This document shows, piece after piece, positions 1-8,177 of a DNA stretch of 23,813 nucleotides. The translations under genes were made by a program, and so were the position numbers. Positions within the stretch are counted from its first letter, which is position 1. Each line of letters starts with the position of its first letter. This DNA comes from Prevotellaceae bacterium UBA4359 (GTDB lineage: Bacteria; Bacteroidota; Bacteroidia; Bacteroidales; Bacteroidaceae), in contig DGSP01000072.1 of the NCBI GenBank assembly GCA_002393555.1, positions 40,002 through 63,814 on the forward strand, written 5' to 3'. Below the pieces are notes generated by a model. That model ran no database searches. It was given only the letters and a program-made list of their open reading frames with translations, and had not been told where the DNA came from.

Positions 1-30
1 TTTCACTCTTCACTTTTCACTTCTTTTCTT

Positions 31-38
31 TACCTTTG
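31..38 (+). promoter_or_regulatory. Probable -7 box of the purD promoter
   Basis: TACCTTTG matches the Bacteroidetes -7 consensus TAnnTTTG and lies about 60 bases before the purD start. No clear TTTG is visible about 20 bases further upstream, so only half of the promoter is supported. The leader between this box and the gene contains short A+T-rich repeats of the type ttgtaaa. Confidence 0.4.
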
Positions 39-97
39 TAACGAATTTCTCAAAATAGTAAATACTCAATTGTAAATTGTAAATAGTAAAATTGTAA

Positions 98-1396
98 ATG
101 AAACTACTCCTGCTTGGCAGTGGCGGCCGCGAGCACGCCTTGGCTTGGAAGATTGCCCAAAGCCCAAAGATTGAGAAACTTTACATCGCACCCGGCAATG
201 CCGGCACCGCCTCGGTGGGCGAGAACGTGCCGCTGAAGGCCGACGACTTCGAGGGAATCAAGACCTTCGTTTTGGCCAATGCCATCCACATGGTCGTGGT
301 CGGCCCCGAAGACCCGCTGGTGAAGGGAGTCTATGACTTCTTCAAGCAAGATGCCCAGTTGAAGGACATCCCCGTCATCGGCCCCTCCAAGGCAGGTGCC
401 GTGCTCGAAGGCAGCAAAGACTTCGCCAAGAGTTTCATGCAGCGTCACGGCATCCCCACAGCCGCCTACCGCTCCTTCAATGGCACCAACATCGAAGAAG
501 GACTTGCCTTCCTCGAAACCCTCCAGCCCCCCTATGTGCTGAAGGCCGACGGCCTCTGCGCCGGAAAGGGTGTGCTCATCGTGCCCACACTCGAAGAGGC
601 CAAACGCGAGTTCCGTGGCATGCTCGACGGCATGTTCGGCCAGGCCAGTGCCACCGTGGTCATCGAAGAGTTCCTTTCCGGCATCGAATGCTCCGTCTTC
701 GTCCTCACCGACGGCAAGCACTACAAGATACTGCCCGAAGCCAAGGACTACAAGCGCATCGGTGAAGGCGATACCGGGCTGAACACCGGCGGCATGGGCA
801 GTGTCTCGCCCGTTCCCTTTGCCGACAAGGAGTGGATGCAGAAAGTGGAAGAGCGCATCGTCAAGCCCACCATCGAAGGACTGGCAGCCGAAGGCATCGA
901 CTACAAAGGTTTCATCTTCCTCGGACTCATCAAAGTTGACCGCGACTATGCCTATGCCAAGGCTGGCGACCCCGTGGTCATCGAATACAACGTGCGCATG
1001 GGCGACCCCGAAACCGAAACCGTCATGCTCCGCATCAAGAGCGACCTCGTCGATTTGCTCCAGGGCGTGGCCGAAGGCAACATCGACCAGCGCACCCTCG
1101 AGTTCGACCCCCGCAGTGCCGTGTGCGTCATGATGGTCAGCGGCGGCTATCCGCAAGCCTACAAGAAAGGATTTCCCATCACCGGCATCGACCAGGTGGA
1201 TGGCTCAGTCGTGTTCCATGCCGGCACAGCCCTCAAAGACGGCCAAGTCGTCACTGCCGGAGGCCGCGTCATCGCCGTCTCGTCATACGGGCAGACCCAG
1301 CAGGAAGCCCTCGTCAAGTCCTTCACCGAAGCCGGCAAGATTCACTTCGAAGGCAAGTACTTCCGCCGCGACATCGGCCAGGACCTGCTCAAATAG
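98..1396 (+). CDS. purD: Phosphoribosylamine-glycine ligase (GAR synthetase)
   Basis: This enzyme joins glycine to 5-phosphoribosylamine using ATP, the second step of purine synthesis, in the cytoplasm. The 432-residue length is normal for the family. The N-terminal nucleotide-binding-like fold starts with LLLGSGGREHALAWK (residues 4-18). The ATP-grasp part includes ADGLCAGKGV (150-159), then NTGGMGSVSP, and the family signature NVRMGDPETE near residue 300. A C-terminal domain follows. The ATG at 98 puts the GSGGREH motif at the usual distance from the N-terminus. The gene is monocistronic as far as can be seen: a strong terminator follows within 30 bases. Base composition is G+C-rich like the nadB end of the window, so it belongs to the chromosomal backbone rather than to the defence island. 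Confidence 0.97.
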   Translation: MKLLLLGSGGREHALAWKIAQSPKIEKLYIAPGNAGTASVGENVPLKADDFEGIKTFVLANAIHMVVVGPEDPLVKGVYDFFKQDAQLKDIPVIGPSKAGAVLEGSKDFAKSFMQRHGIPTAAYRSFNGTNIEEGLAFLETLQPPYVLKADGLCAGKGVLIVPTLEEAKREFRGMLDGMFGQASATVVIEEFLSGIECSVFVLTDGKHYKILPEAKDYKRIGEGDTGLNTGGMGSVSPVPFADKEWMQKVEERIVKPTIEGLAAEGIDYKGFIFLGLIKVDRDYAYAKAGDPVVIEYNVRMGDPETETVMLRIKSDLVDLLQGVAEGNIDQRTLEFDPRSAVCVMMVSGGYPQAYKKGFPITGIDQVDGSVVFHAGTALKDGQVVTAGGRVIAVSSYGQTQQEALVKSFTEAGKIHFEGKYFRRDIGQDLLK

Positions 1397-1420
1397 CACC
1401 TCCCCCGAAACTTCCATACC

Positions 1421-1460
1421 AAACACGCAACTTTGCACCATGCAAAGTTGCGTGTTTTCT
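1421..1460 (+). terminator. Strong intrinsic terminator after purD
   Basis: A perfect 17-bp inverted repeat (left arm AAACACGCAACTTTGCA at 1421-1437, right arm at 1441-1457) encloses a 3-base loop and runs into a T-rich tail (TTTTCTTTT). It begins 24 bases after the purD stop. It should insulate the region downstream from purD transcription. Because the stem is perfect and has an A-run on the other side, it could also work in reverse. Confidence 0.9.
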
Positions 1461-1543
1461 TTTGCCCCCATTCCTCATTCCTTGTTCCTCCATCTCCCCA
1501 TCCGCAATCGTACAAAAAGACCAACCGAAACTGCCTCAAAACA

Positions 1544-1608
1544 GGTGTGACTCACACCCCATCCATAGGTGTGAGTCACACCCCTGTCATAGGAGTGAGT
1601 CACATCGG
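1544..1608. repeat. Three tandem 24-bp units, each with a palindromic core
   Basis: Units start at 1544, 1568 and 1592 with an exact 24-base period. The first two have the core GGTGTGA(C/G)TCACACC, a perfect palindrome around one central base. The third is a diverged and shorter copy (GGAGTGAGTCACATCGG). The linkers CCATCCATA and CCTGTCATA also resemble each other. They lie between the purD terminator and the promoter at 1705. They could be protein-binding sites or a local short tandem repeat. Read as protein they give an eight-residue repeat, but no convincing gene contains them. Confidence 0.8.
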
Positions 1609-1704
1609 TTTCGAGGCTACGGGCGCGTACAAATTGACCAATTGGGAATGGGCACGAACGTTCAAAAGAGGACGACATGGCAGTCCCATTTTTCTCCACA
1701 AATA

Positions 1705-1736
1705 TTTGGAATGTGCCAAAATAGTTTGTACATTTG
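1705..1736 (+). promoter_or_regulatory. Bacteroidetes-type promoter (TTTG, 20 bases, TACATTTG)
   Basis: TTTG at 1705-1708 and TACATTTG at 1729-1736 are separated by 20 bases, which fits the Bacteroidetes housekeeping sigma consensus (TTTG, 19-21 bases, TAnnTTTG). The expected start of transcription is near 1743, exactly where the hairpin-rich stretch begins. It is the best promoter candidate for the noncoding region. It may also be the promoter of the helicase-DUF4391-mod-res operon that starts at 2285, as I see no clearer one closer to that gene. Confidence 0.6.
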
Positions 1737-1742
1737 CAACCG

Positions 1743-2220
1743 ACTTCCACACGTTTGTCCCATCCATAAGGATGACGGCATCCCATGCAAGTCACAAATC
1801 CAGTTAGCCCGATGGGCGGTGCATGGCTCTACAGCCGTGGCAACCCCATCCACGGGGGGACGGGATTCTTACATAGATGGTTTGGCGCACCCGCAGTGAA
1901 TGTCTCGCGCAGACAACGACTGCCCTGCACCAAAAAGGGCGTTTACGAACGTTGGTCTTCTGACTCTAAATCTGGTAAATTTAAGTGTTATTGGAAGATG
2001 GCGCAATCGGAACGCCTACGTGGGTGATTTATCCGCAAGTCACTTGACAACCCTTATTGTATAGGTACGCATGTACATTTATATAATAATGCGGTATATG
2101 CAAGTGCTACTTCTGTATATCTCCCCGGCGTGGGCTAACTGGTTGCTAATCCTAATAACACGGTTTACCAGAGCCTAGAGTCGGGATTAGCAGGAATACA
2201 GCAACCCACGTCCTTTTGTT
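1743..2220 (+). ncRNA. Candidate structured RNA, or long structured leader, upstream of the type III operon
   Basis: No convincing protein is encoded here, but inverted repeats are dense. Examples are CCATGC 1783-1788 with GCATGG 1821-1826; GCCC 1807-1810 with GGGC 1814-1817; CCGTGG 1835-1840 with CCACGG 1850-1855; GCAGT 1893-1897 with ACTGC 1919-1923, enclosing TGTCT/AGACA; GCCCT 1922-1926 with AGGGC 1936-1940; CGTT/AACG 1940-1951; and GGCG 2000-2003 with CGCC 2013-2016. Longer pairings are GCTAATCC 2145-2152 with GGATTAGC 2184-2191, and ACGTGGGT 2018-2025 with ACCCACGT 2204-2211. A competing partner for the last one is CGTGGG at 2129-2134. A T-rich run (TCCTTTTGTTTCT) follows the final stem and could end the transcript. 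I do not recognise the family: it is not RNase P, tmRNA, SRP RNA or a tRNA. The ends are inferred from the promoter and the T-run. Confidence 0.4.
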
Positions 2221-2284
2221 TCTACTAACTTTAATGCCGAAAGCCGAGGGTGGGCGAGTAAGGGACACGACTCAGAGGCTACCG

Positions 2285-5200
2285 ATGGAACTTCCAAAAG
2301 CAATAAACAACATATCCGAGCGAGTAATAGATGACCTACAGATGAAGTTGTCTGTAAACTCAACTGTATCTATTGCTGCTGCATCCTTCTCCATCTATGC
2401 ATATGAAGCGTTGAAGGACGAACTTGAAAACGTTGATGAGTTGCGTTTTATCTTTACTTCGCCAACCTTCATCAAGGATAAGGCGAAAAAAGAAAAGAGG
2501 GAGTTCTTTATTCCGAAACTCAACCGTGAGCGCAACTTGTATGGATCTGACTTTGAAGTTAAATTACGCAATAAGTTGGAACAAAAAGCCATTGCCAAAG
2601 AATGTGCCGACTGGATTCGTCGAAAGGTTAAGTTTAAGTCCAATGCTTCGCAAGAAGAAATGGGAGGATTCCTGCATGTCCAAAATCAGAAGCCAAGCGC
2701 ATACGTACCCTTCAATGAGTTCACAACAACAGAATTGGGCTGTGAACGAGGCAATGCGATTTATTCGATGGTTAATGTCATGCCATCACCTTTCGCGGAG
2801 GAATACCTGAAGATTTTCAACGAACAATGGCAAAACTCCGATAAATTCAAGGATGTAACGGCACAGGTACTGGAGTATATCGAAACGGTCTATAACGAGA
2901 ATGCTCCTGAGTTCATCTATTTTATCACTCTCTACAACATCTTCAACGAGTTCCTTGATGACATCAATGAAGATGTGTTGCCCAATGAGGCTACGGGATT
3001 CAAGAATAGCGTCATCTGGAACAAACTCTACAACTTCCAGAAAGATGCTGCACTTGCCATCATCAATAAACTCGAAAAGTATAACGGCTGCATCCTTGCC
3101 GACTCCGTAGGTCTCGGTAAGACCTTCACGGCACTTTCGGTTATCAAGTATTACGAGAACCGCAACAAGTCTGTGCTTGTGCTTTGTCCCAAAAAACTCT
3201 ACGACAACTGGAGTACTTTCAAGACCAACTACAAAAACAATCCGTTGGTAGCAGACCGTCTGCGTTATGATATTCTTTTCCATAGCGACCTCAGCCGTGA
3301 GCGTGGTATGTCTGCTGGCATCGACCTCGAACGCATCAACTGGGGCAACTACGATCTGATAGTCATCGACGAGAGCCATAACTTCCGTAATGGTGGCAAT
3401 GTGGATGACGAGGAACTGGATGACGACATTGAAAAGGATGAACCTCGCAAGGAAAACCGCTATCAGAAGTTGATGAAGAAGGTGATTCGTGCAGGCGTCA
3501 GGACCAAGGTACTGATGCTGTCGGCTACTCCTGTCAACAACCGTTTCAACGACTTGAAGAACCAGTTGCAACTGGCCTACGAAGGTCATGCGGAGCAGAT
3601 TGACGATGCCCTGAATATCGGGCGAAGCATAGACGACATATTCCGCAGCGCACAGTTGGCTTACAACAAATGGGCAAAACTACAGCCAGAGCATCGTACC
3701 ACGGAGCGACTGCTTGAAGAACTTAGTTTTGATTTCTTCGAACTGCTCGATGCTGTAACTATAGCCCGCAGCCGTAGCCATATCATCAAGTATTACGACA
3801 CCAAGGATATAGGCAAGTTTCCGACCCGTCTTGCTCCAATATCACGCCGTCCAAAACTTACAGACCTCAATGAGAGTATCACATTCAGCGATATTGCCGA
3901 GCAACTCAACGAACTGAACCTCAGCATCTACACGCCATCGCTGTATATCTTCGACAGTGTGAAGGACGACTACGAGATTAACATGGAGGGGTCTGGTCTT
4001 TCTATAGACGGACGTGAGAAGGGCTTGCGCAAACTGATGGCTACCAACCTCTTGAAACGTCTGGAGAGTAGCGTCAATTCTTTCCGCTTGACATTGGGTC
4101 GAATCACTGACTATATAGAGCAGACTTTTTCTGTCATTGCCAAGAAAAATGATGGAGCAATAGACGTGACGACATTCACCGATGACCTTGACAGTACCGA
4201 TAGTGAGAACGACCCGTTTGTGGGCAAGAAGTCGAAGATAAACCTTCGGGATATTGATGTGTTTCGTTGGTCGAATGACTTACGCCATGACCTGGAGATT
4301 CTGAAACTGCTCCTCCTGATGCTGAAAGACATAACACCTGAGCATGACTGCAAGTTGCAGATGCTAGTCTCAGACCTGAAACAAAAGTTCCAACATCCTA
4401 TCAATGAGGGTAACAAGAAAGTGCTCATCTTCACCGCTTTTGCCGATACTGCCGACTATATCTACGAACAGTTGGCTGACCGTATCAAGAAAGAATGTGG
4501 CTTGAATGTGGGACTGATAACTGGTAGCACCGACGGACGATGCACCATTCCGAAGTTCCCGATGTCCTTCAATAATGTACTGACCTTTTTCTCGCCAGTA
4601 TCAAAAGACCGCGCTGTCCTGTTTCCAAAGGCAACAGAAGATATTGACGTGTTGATTGCCACCGACTGTATCTCCGAAGGTCAGAATCTTCAGGATTGTG
4701 ACTATTTGATCAATTACGACATTCACTGGAACCCAGTCCGCATCATCCAACGCTTCGGACGTATCGACCGTATAGGCAGCAAGAACGAAGTCATTCAGTT
4801 GGTGAACTATTGGCCCGACATCGAACTTGACAAATATATCGAGTTGAAAGGACGTGTGGAGAGCCGAATGAAGGCAACAGTCCTGACGAGTACAGGTGAT
4901 GACAACCTGCTTTCGGCCAATGAGAAGGGCGACCTTGAATATCGCAAGAACCAGTTGAAGAAACTACAGGAGGAGGTCGTTGACATCGAGGACATGGATA
5001 CAGGCATCAATATCATGGACTTAGGACTCAATGAATTCCGACTCGACCTGCTCAGTTATATCAAAGATAATCCCGATGTGGAACACGCTCCATTCGGTAT
5101 GAACGCCGTGGTTGGGGCTACCGACTTGGCAAAGCCTGGTGTGATATACATTCTGAAGAACAGGAACGCAGGTGTCAATATCGACAAGATGAATCTGCTG

Positions 5201-5533
5201 CATCCCTTCTATATGGTCTATATGGGCGATGACGGAACTGTTATCTGCGACCATCTGCAGCCCAAGAAACTGCTCGACGTGATGCGCCACGTATGCAAAG
5301 GGCAGGACAAGCCAGACAAAGAACTCTGTGCCATCATCAACAAGGAAACTTGTGACGGTAGGAAAATGCAACATTACAGCGACTTGCTTGCAAATGCCAT
5401 AGACAGCATCATAACCGTCAAAGAGGAATCGGACATCGACAGCCTTTTCACTGTGGGCGAGACTACCGCTTTGTTGGGTGAGGTGAAGGGGTTGGACGAT
5501 TTCGAGTTAATCACCTTCCTGATTATTCGATAG
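2285..5533 (+). CDS. SNF2-type DNA helicase with PLD-like N-terminal domain, type III R-M associated
   Basis: Predicted superfamily 2 helicase/translocase of 1082 residues. It is the first gene of the type III operon, and I infer that it helps Res or Mod handle invading DNA. Seen: Walker A with GLGKT near residue 276, DESH box near 362, motif III SATP near 413, and C-terminal helicase motifs ending in QRFGRIDRIG near 822. A 250-residue region precedes the helicase core. It looks like the PLD-type N-terminus found in related helicases, but its HKD-like segment reads LHVQ (H131) without the lysine, so nuclease activity is doubtful. The last 200 residues show no domain I recognise. I chose the ATG at 2285 because MELPKAINNI begins the conserved part. 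In-frame TTG 2216 and ATG 2234 would add unlikely sequence. Three bases separate its stop from the next gene. Confidence 0.85.
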   Translation: MELPKAINNISERVIDDLQMKLSVNSTVSIAAASFSIYAYEALKDELENVDELRFIFTSPTFIKDKAKKEKREFFIPKLNRERNLYGSDFEVKLRNKLEQKAIAKECADWIRRKVKFKSNASQEEMGGFLHVQNQKPSAYVPFNEFTTTELGCERGNAIYSMVNVMPSPFAEEYLKIFNEQWQNSDKFKDVTAQVLEYIETVYNENAPEFIYFITLYNIFNEFLDDINEDVLPNEATGFKNSVIWNKLYNFQKDAALAIINKLEKYNGCILADSVGLGKTFTALSVIKYYENRNKSVLVLCPKKLYDNWSTFKTNYKNNPLVADRLRYDILFHSDLSRERGMSAGIDLERINWGNYDLIVIDESHNFRNGGNVDDEELDDDIEKDEPRKENRYQKLMKKVIRAGVRTKVLMLSATPVNNRFNDLKNQLQLAYEGHAEQIDDALNIGRSIDDIFRSAQLAYNKWAKLQPEHRTTERLLEELSFDFFELLDAVTIARSRSHIIKYYDTKDIGKFPTRLAPISRRPKLTDLNESITFSDIAEQLNELNLSIYTPSLYIFDSVKDDYEINMEGSGLSIDGREKGLRKLMATNLLKRLESSVNSFRLTLGRITDYIEQTFSVIAKKNDGAIDVTTFTDDLDSTDSENDPFVGKKSKINLRDIDVFRWSNDLRHDLEILKLLLLMLKDITPEHDCKLQMLVSDLKQKFQHPINEGNKKVLIFTAFADTADYIYEQLADRIKKECGLNVGLITGSTDGRCTIPKFPMSFNNVLTFFSPVSKDRAVLFPKATEDIDVLIATDCISEGQNLQDCDYLINYDIHWNPVRIIQRFGRIDRIGSKNEVIQLVNYWPDIELDKYIELKGRVESRMKATVLTSTGDDNLLSANEKGDLEYRKNQLKKLQEEVVDIEDMDTGINIMDLGLNEFRLDLLSYIKDNPDVEHAPFGMNAVVGATDLAKPGVIYILKNRNAGVNIDKMNLLHPFYMVYMGDDGTVICDHLQPKKLLDVMRHVCKGQDKPDKELCAIINKETCDGRKMQHYSDLLANAIDSIITVKEESDIDSLFTVGETTALLGEVKGLDDFELITFLIIR

Positions 5534-5536
5534 CCT

Positions 5537-6214
5537 ATGATTGACTTGAAGTTTCCCCGAACTACCATTGTGGGCAAGCCCGTACCCAAGAATGCTTTTT
5601 ACAAGCATCTGGAAGTGAACGCCAAGATAAAGCAGCACTTTGTAGATGATGTGGTTAGCATTCATTGGCTCTACAAACTGGCTCCCTCCACTATCAATGT
5701 AGAGGATGGCAAGCGGGTGCATGAGATTGTGGTTTTCTCTGCTGTACTGAAATCAAAGGATTGTCCTGACGATGTCTTTCTTTTCATAGACCAGAACATG
5801 CCGCGCCATGTGGTGTTCATTCTTGAATTTGATAACCTATACAAAGTATTGCTCAACTACAAGGAGTGGAAAGACGGTCAGAACGGACAGTTCAAAATCA
5901 TCAAGACTTTTGCCACGGAATGGCTGACAGATAACCAACTATTACTGACACTCGAAGGACAGAACATGGATGCCCTCTATGAGGCACTGGCTGGACAAGT
6001 TTCTGGCTTCGGCACAAAGAAGGCTGAAGACACCAAACGTATAGTTGAGTTGGAAGGGCTGATAGACAAAGCAAAGCGAGAGGTGGAAACCATCCAGAAA
6101 CGAATACGGAACGAGCGCCAACTGAGCCGCCAAATAGAGTTGAACGGAGAGGCGCGAAGTATCAAGAAACAGATTGCCCAATGGCAAAAAGAATTACAGG
6201 AATTAAAACAATAA
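5537..6214 (+). CDS. DUF4391 family protein of the type III R-M operon
   Basis: A 225-residue soluble protein that I recognise as DUF4391 from its start (IDLKFPRTTIVGKPVPKNAF) and the W-Y/K-L-A-P-T-I-N-V region. The family is typically found between a helicase and a type III methyltransferase gene, and its biochemical role is not known to me. The N-terminal 155 residues look like a mixed alpha/beta domain. Residues from about 160 to the end are rich in E, K, R and Q with heptad-like spacing and probably form a coiled coil, which suggests a bridging or scaffold role between subunits (inference). The ATG is only 3 bases after the helicase stop, so the two genes are surely co-transcribed. It has no catalytic motif that I can see. 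Confidence 0.75.
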   Translation: MIDLKFPRTTIVGKPVPKNAFYKHLEVNAKIKQHFVDDVVSIHWLYKLAPSTINVEDGKRVHEIVVFSAVLKSKDCPDDVFLFIDQNMPRHVVFILEFDNLYKVLLNYKEWKDGQNGQFKIIKTFATEWLTDNQLLLTLEGQNMDALYEALAGQVSGFGTKKAEDTKRIVELEGLIDKAKREVETIQKRIRNERQLSRQIELNGEARSIKKQIAQWQKELQELKQ

Positions 6215-6227
6215 AAGAAATATAACA

Positions 6228-8174
6228 ATGGAAAGACCTGAAAGATTAAGTTTGCAGTCAGCAGATGGAGCGCAACTCAACCTTGACGCACTCTATCAGA
6301 TTGCACCTTCCTGTTTTACTGAGGCTGCAGACCCCAAGACAGGAAAAATCAAACGTGTGGTAAACTTCGATGTTTTACGTCAGTTGCTTGGTGACGACAC
6401 CGTTGAAGATGCTACCGAAGCATACGAGTTCAACTGGGTGGGTAAGCAGGAAGCACGTGCCGAAGTATTACGTCCCATCAATAAGACGCTTCGTCCTGTT
6501 AAGGAGGATAGCGTGGATTGGGACAATACTCAGAACCTCTATATCGAGGGCGATAACCTTGAAGTGCTGAAACTACTACAAAAGTCTTATCTCGGTAAGG
6601 TGAAGATGATTTATATAGACCCTCCCTACAACACAGGTAATGATTTCATTTACCATGACGATAGTAGCCGTTCTCAAGAAGAGGAAGATTTAGCTGCTGG
6701 CAACATTGATAGTAATGGAATGAAGTTCAGAAAAAATTCTGATACGTTTGGTAGATTTCATTCTGCATGGTGCTCTATGATTTATAGTCGTTTGATGATT
6801 GCAAGAACCTTGTTAAAAGAAAATGGAGTAATTTTCATTTCTATTGATGATAAGGAAGAGGGAAATCTACGTAAAATATGCAACGAAGTTTTCGGTGAGA
6901 ACAATTTCGTTTCAAACATAATATGGCAATCTCGTACATCAATATCAAATGATGACGAGGTTTCTACAAATCATAATCACACACTCATTTATTCAAAAAA
7001 TAGAGAGACGCTTACCTTCGGTGGGGAAGATATTGACGAGTCTGATTACATAAATCCAGATAATGACCCACGAGGGCCATGGAAGTTGGTACCGATTGAT
7101 GCTAACCACGTCGGTGGCGATACATCATATCCAATCAGAAATCCTAAGACAGGTGTTGACTATTACCCACCAAATGGTAGAATTTGGTGTTACAATAAGC
7201 AAACATTAGATGAATTGATGAAGGATGGACGCATCAAATTTGGTTTGACAGATGATTCATCACCTAAACGTAAGTTGTATTATAAAGAGCGTATAGAAAA
7301 GGGAGATGTTAAAACTCCTAGCTCAATATTGTTAGATGCAGGAACAACAAAAACTGGTACTACCGAGATAATGGAACTCTTCGAAAACCAAAAAGTTTTC
7401 GACTATCCAAAACCTACTACTTTTATTGAGCGTTTGATAAAATATGGTTTCGTCAAGAAAGATGATATCGTATTGGATTTCTTTTCAGGCTCAGGAACCA
7501 CTGCGCATGCAGCTTTCAACTATAACCTGAAAGAAGGACAGAAATGTCAAACTATTCTTGTTCAATTCCCTGAGAATCTCGACGAATCATTTACTTCTGC
7601 ATCAACTGATGCCAAAAAGACAATAAAGGTTGCTATTAATTATCTTGATTCTTTAAACAAAAAACACTTCATACCAGAGATTGCAAAGGAGCGTATCCGA
7701 CGTGCTGGAAAGAAAATCAAGGAAGAGCATCCAGAAGCAAAAGCTTTAGATACAGGATTCCGCGTATTCCGTGTTGACGATAGCAACTTCGAGGATGTTG
7801 AGCGTACACCCAAGGAATATAATCAAGACCAACTTGACCTCTTCTTGAACAACGTCAAGAGTGACCGTAATGACCTTGACCTTCTGTTTGGCTGTATGCT
7901 TGACTGGGGTGTTAAACTGTCCTTGCCAATGTCCTCAGAAAAAGTGGATGGCAAGATGATTTATACAGTCAATGATGGCGACCTTGTGGCTTGTTTTGCA
8001 GAAAAAGTGACGGACAGCGTTGTAAAGGCAATGGCAGACAAGCAACCGTTGCGCGTTATTTTCCGTGACAGTTGCTTCGAGCAAGATGCCGACAAGATAA
8101 ACATCTACGAGACCTTCAAGCAGTTGTTAGACTGGAGCGACGAGAATGTTAAAAACAACATAAGAGTGATTTAA
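6228..8174 (+). CDS. Type III restriction-modification DNA methyltransferase (Mod)
   Basis: Predicted N6-adenine DNA methyltransferase of 648 residues. It should recognise a short asymmetric site and methylate one strand, protecting self DNA and giving the Mod-Res complex its specificity. Motif IV is DPPYNTGND (residue 131 onward) and the AdoMet-binding motif is FSGSGTT (419 onward). Motif IV before motif I is the beta-class order expected of Mod proteins. The segment between them (about 140-415) should hold the target recognition domain, and its DNA is visibly richer in A+T than both ends of the gene, as if exchanged by recombination. An N-terminal region of 130 residues and a C-terminal region of 200 residues are likely used for dimer and Res contacts. 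The gene starts 13 bases after the DUF4391 gene. No motif is missing, so it should be active. Confidence 0.93.
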   Translation: MERPERLSLQSADGAQLNLDALYQIAPSCFTEAADPKTGKIKRVVNFDVLRQLLGDDTVEDATEAYEFNWVGKQEARAEVLRPINKTLRPVKEDSVDWDNTQNLYIEGDNLEVLKLLQKSYLGKVKMIYIDPPYNTGNDFIYHDDSSRSQEEEDLAAGNIDSNGMKFRKNSDTFGRFHSAWCSMIYSRLMIARTLLKENGVIFISIDDKEEGNLRKICNEVFGENNFVSNIIWQSRTSISNDDEVSTNHNHTLIYSKNRETLTFGGEDIDESDYINPDNDPRGPWKLVPIDANHVGGDTSYPIRNPKTGVDYYPPNGRIWCYNKQTLDELMKDGRIKFGLTDDSSPKRKLYYKERIEKGDVKTPSSILLDAGTTKTGTTEIMELFENQKVFDYPKPTTFIERLIKYGFVKKDDIVLDFFSGSGTTAHAAFNYNLKEGQKCQTILVQFPENLDESFTSASTDAKKTIKVAINYLDSLNKKHFIPEIAKERIRRAGKKIKEEHPEAKALDTGFRVFRVDDSNFEDVERTPKEYNQDQLDLFLNNVKSDRNDLDLLFGCMLDWGVKLSLPMSSEKVDGKMIYTVNDGDLVACFAEKVTDSVVKAMADKQPLRVIFRDSCFEQDADKINIYETFKQLLDWSDENVKNNIRVI

Positions 8175-8177
8175 GCC

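Noticed and set aside
104..1156. Long open frame of 350 codons on the minus strand opposite purD
   Set aside because: It is antisense to a certain gene in G+C-rich DNA, has histidine- and aspartate-rich low-complexity translation and no recognisable motif, so it is a shadow frame.
1544..1608. CRISPR array
   Set aside because: The units are only 24 bases long in total, including the linkers, the linkers resemble each other, and no cas genes are present. It is a tandem palindrome repeat.
1951..1990. tRNA-like anticodon arm (TCTGACTCTAAATCTGG, anticodon CTA)
   Set aside because: The stem has a mismatch and there is no matching acceptor stem, D-arm or GGTTCGAATCC T-arm at the right distances, so it is not a tRNA gene.
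1785..2027. Small open frame of 80 codons inside the noncoding stretch
   Set aside because: Its translation is rich in W, R and G without pattern, and the DNA is dominated by inverted repeats, so RNA structure explains it better than a protein does.
2216..2284. Upstream extension of the helicase gene from TTG 2216 or ATG 2234
   Set aside because: The added residues do not look like protein conserved in this family, and they lie in the hairpin-rich region. The ATG at 2285 directly precedes the conserved start of the protein.
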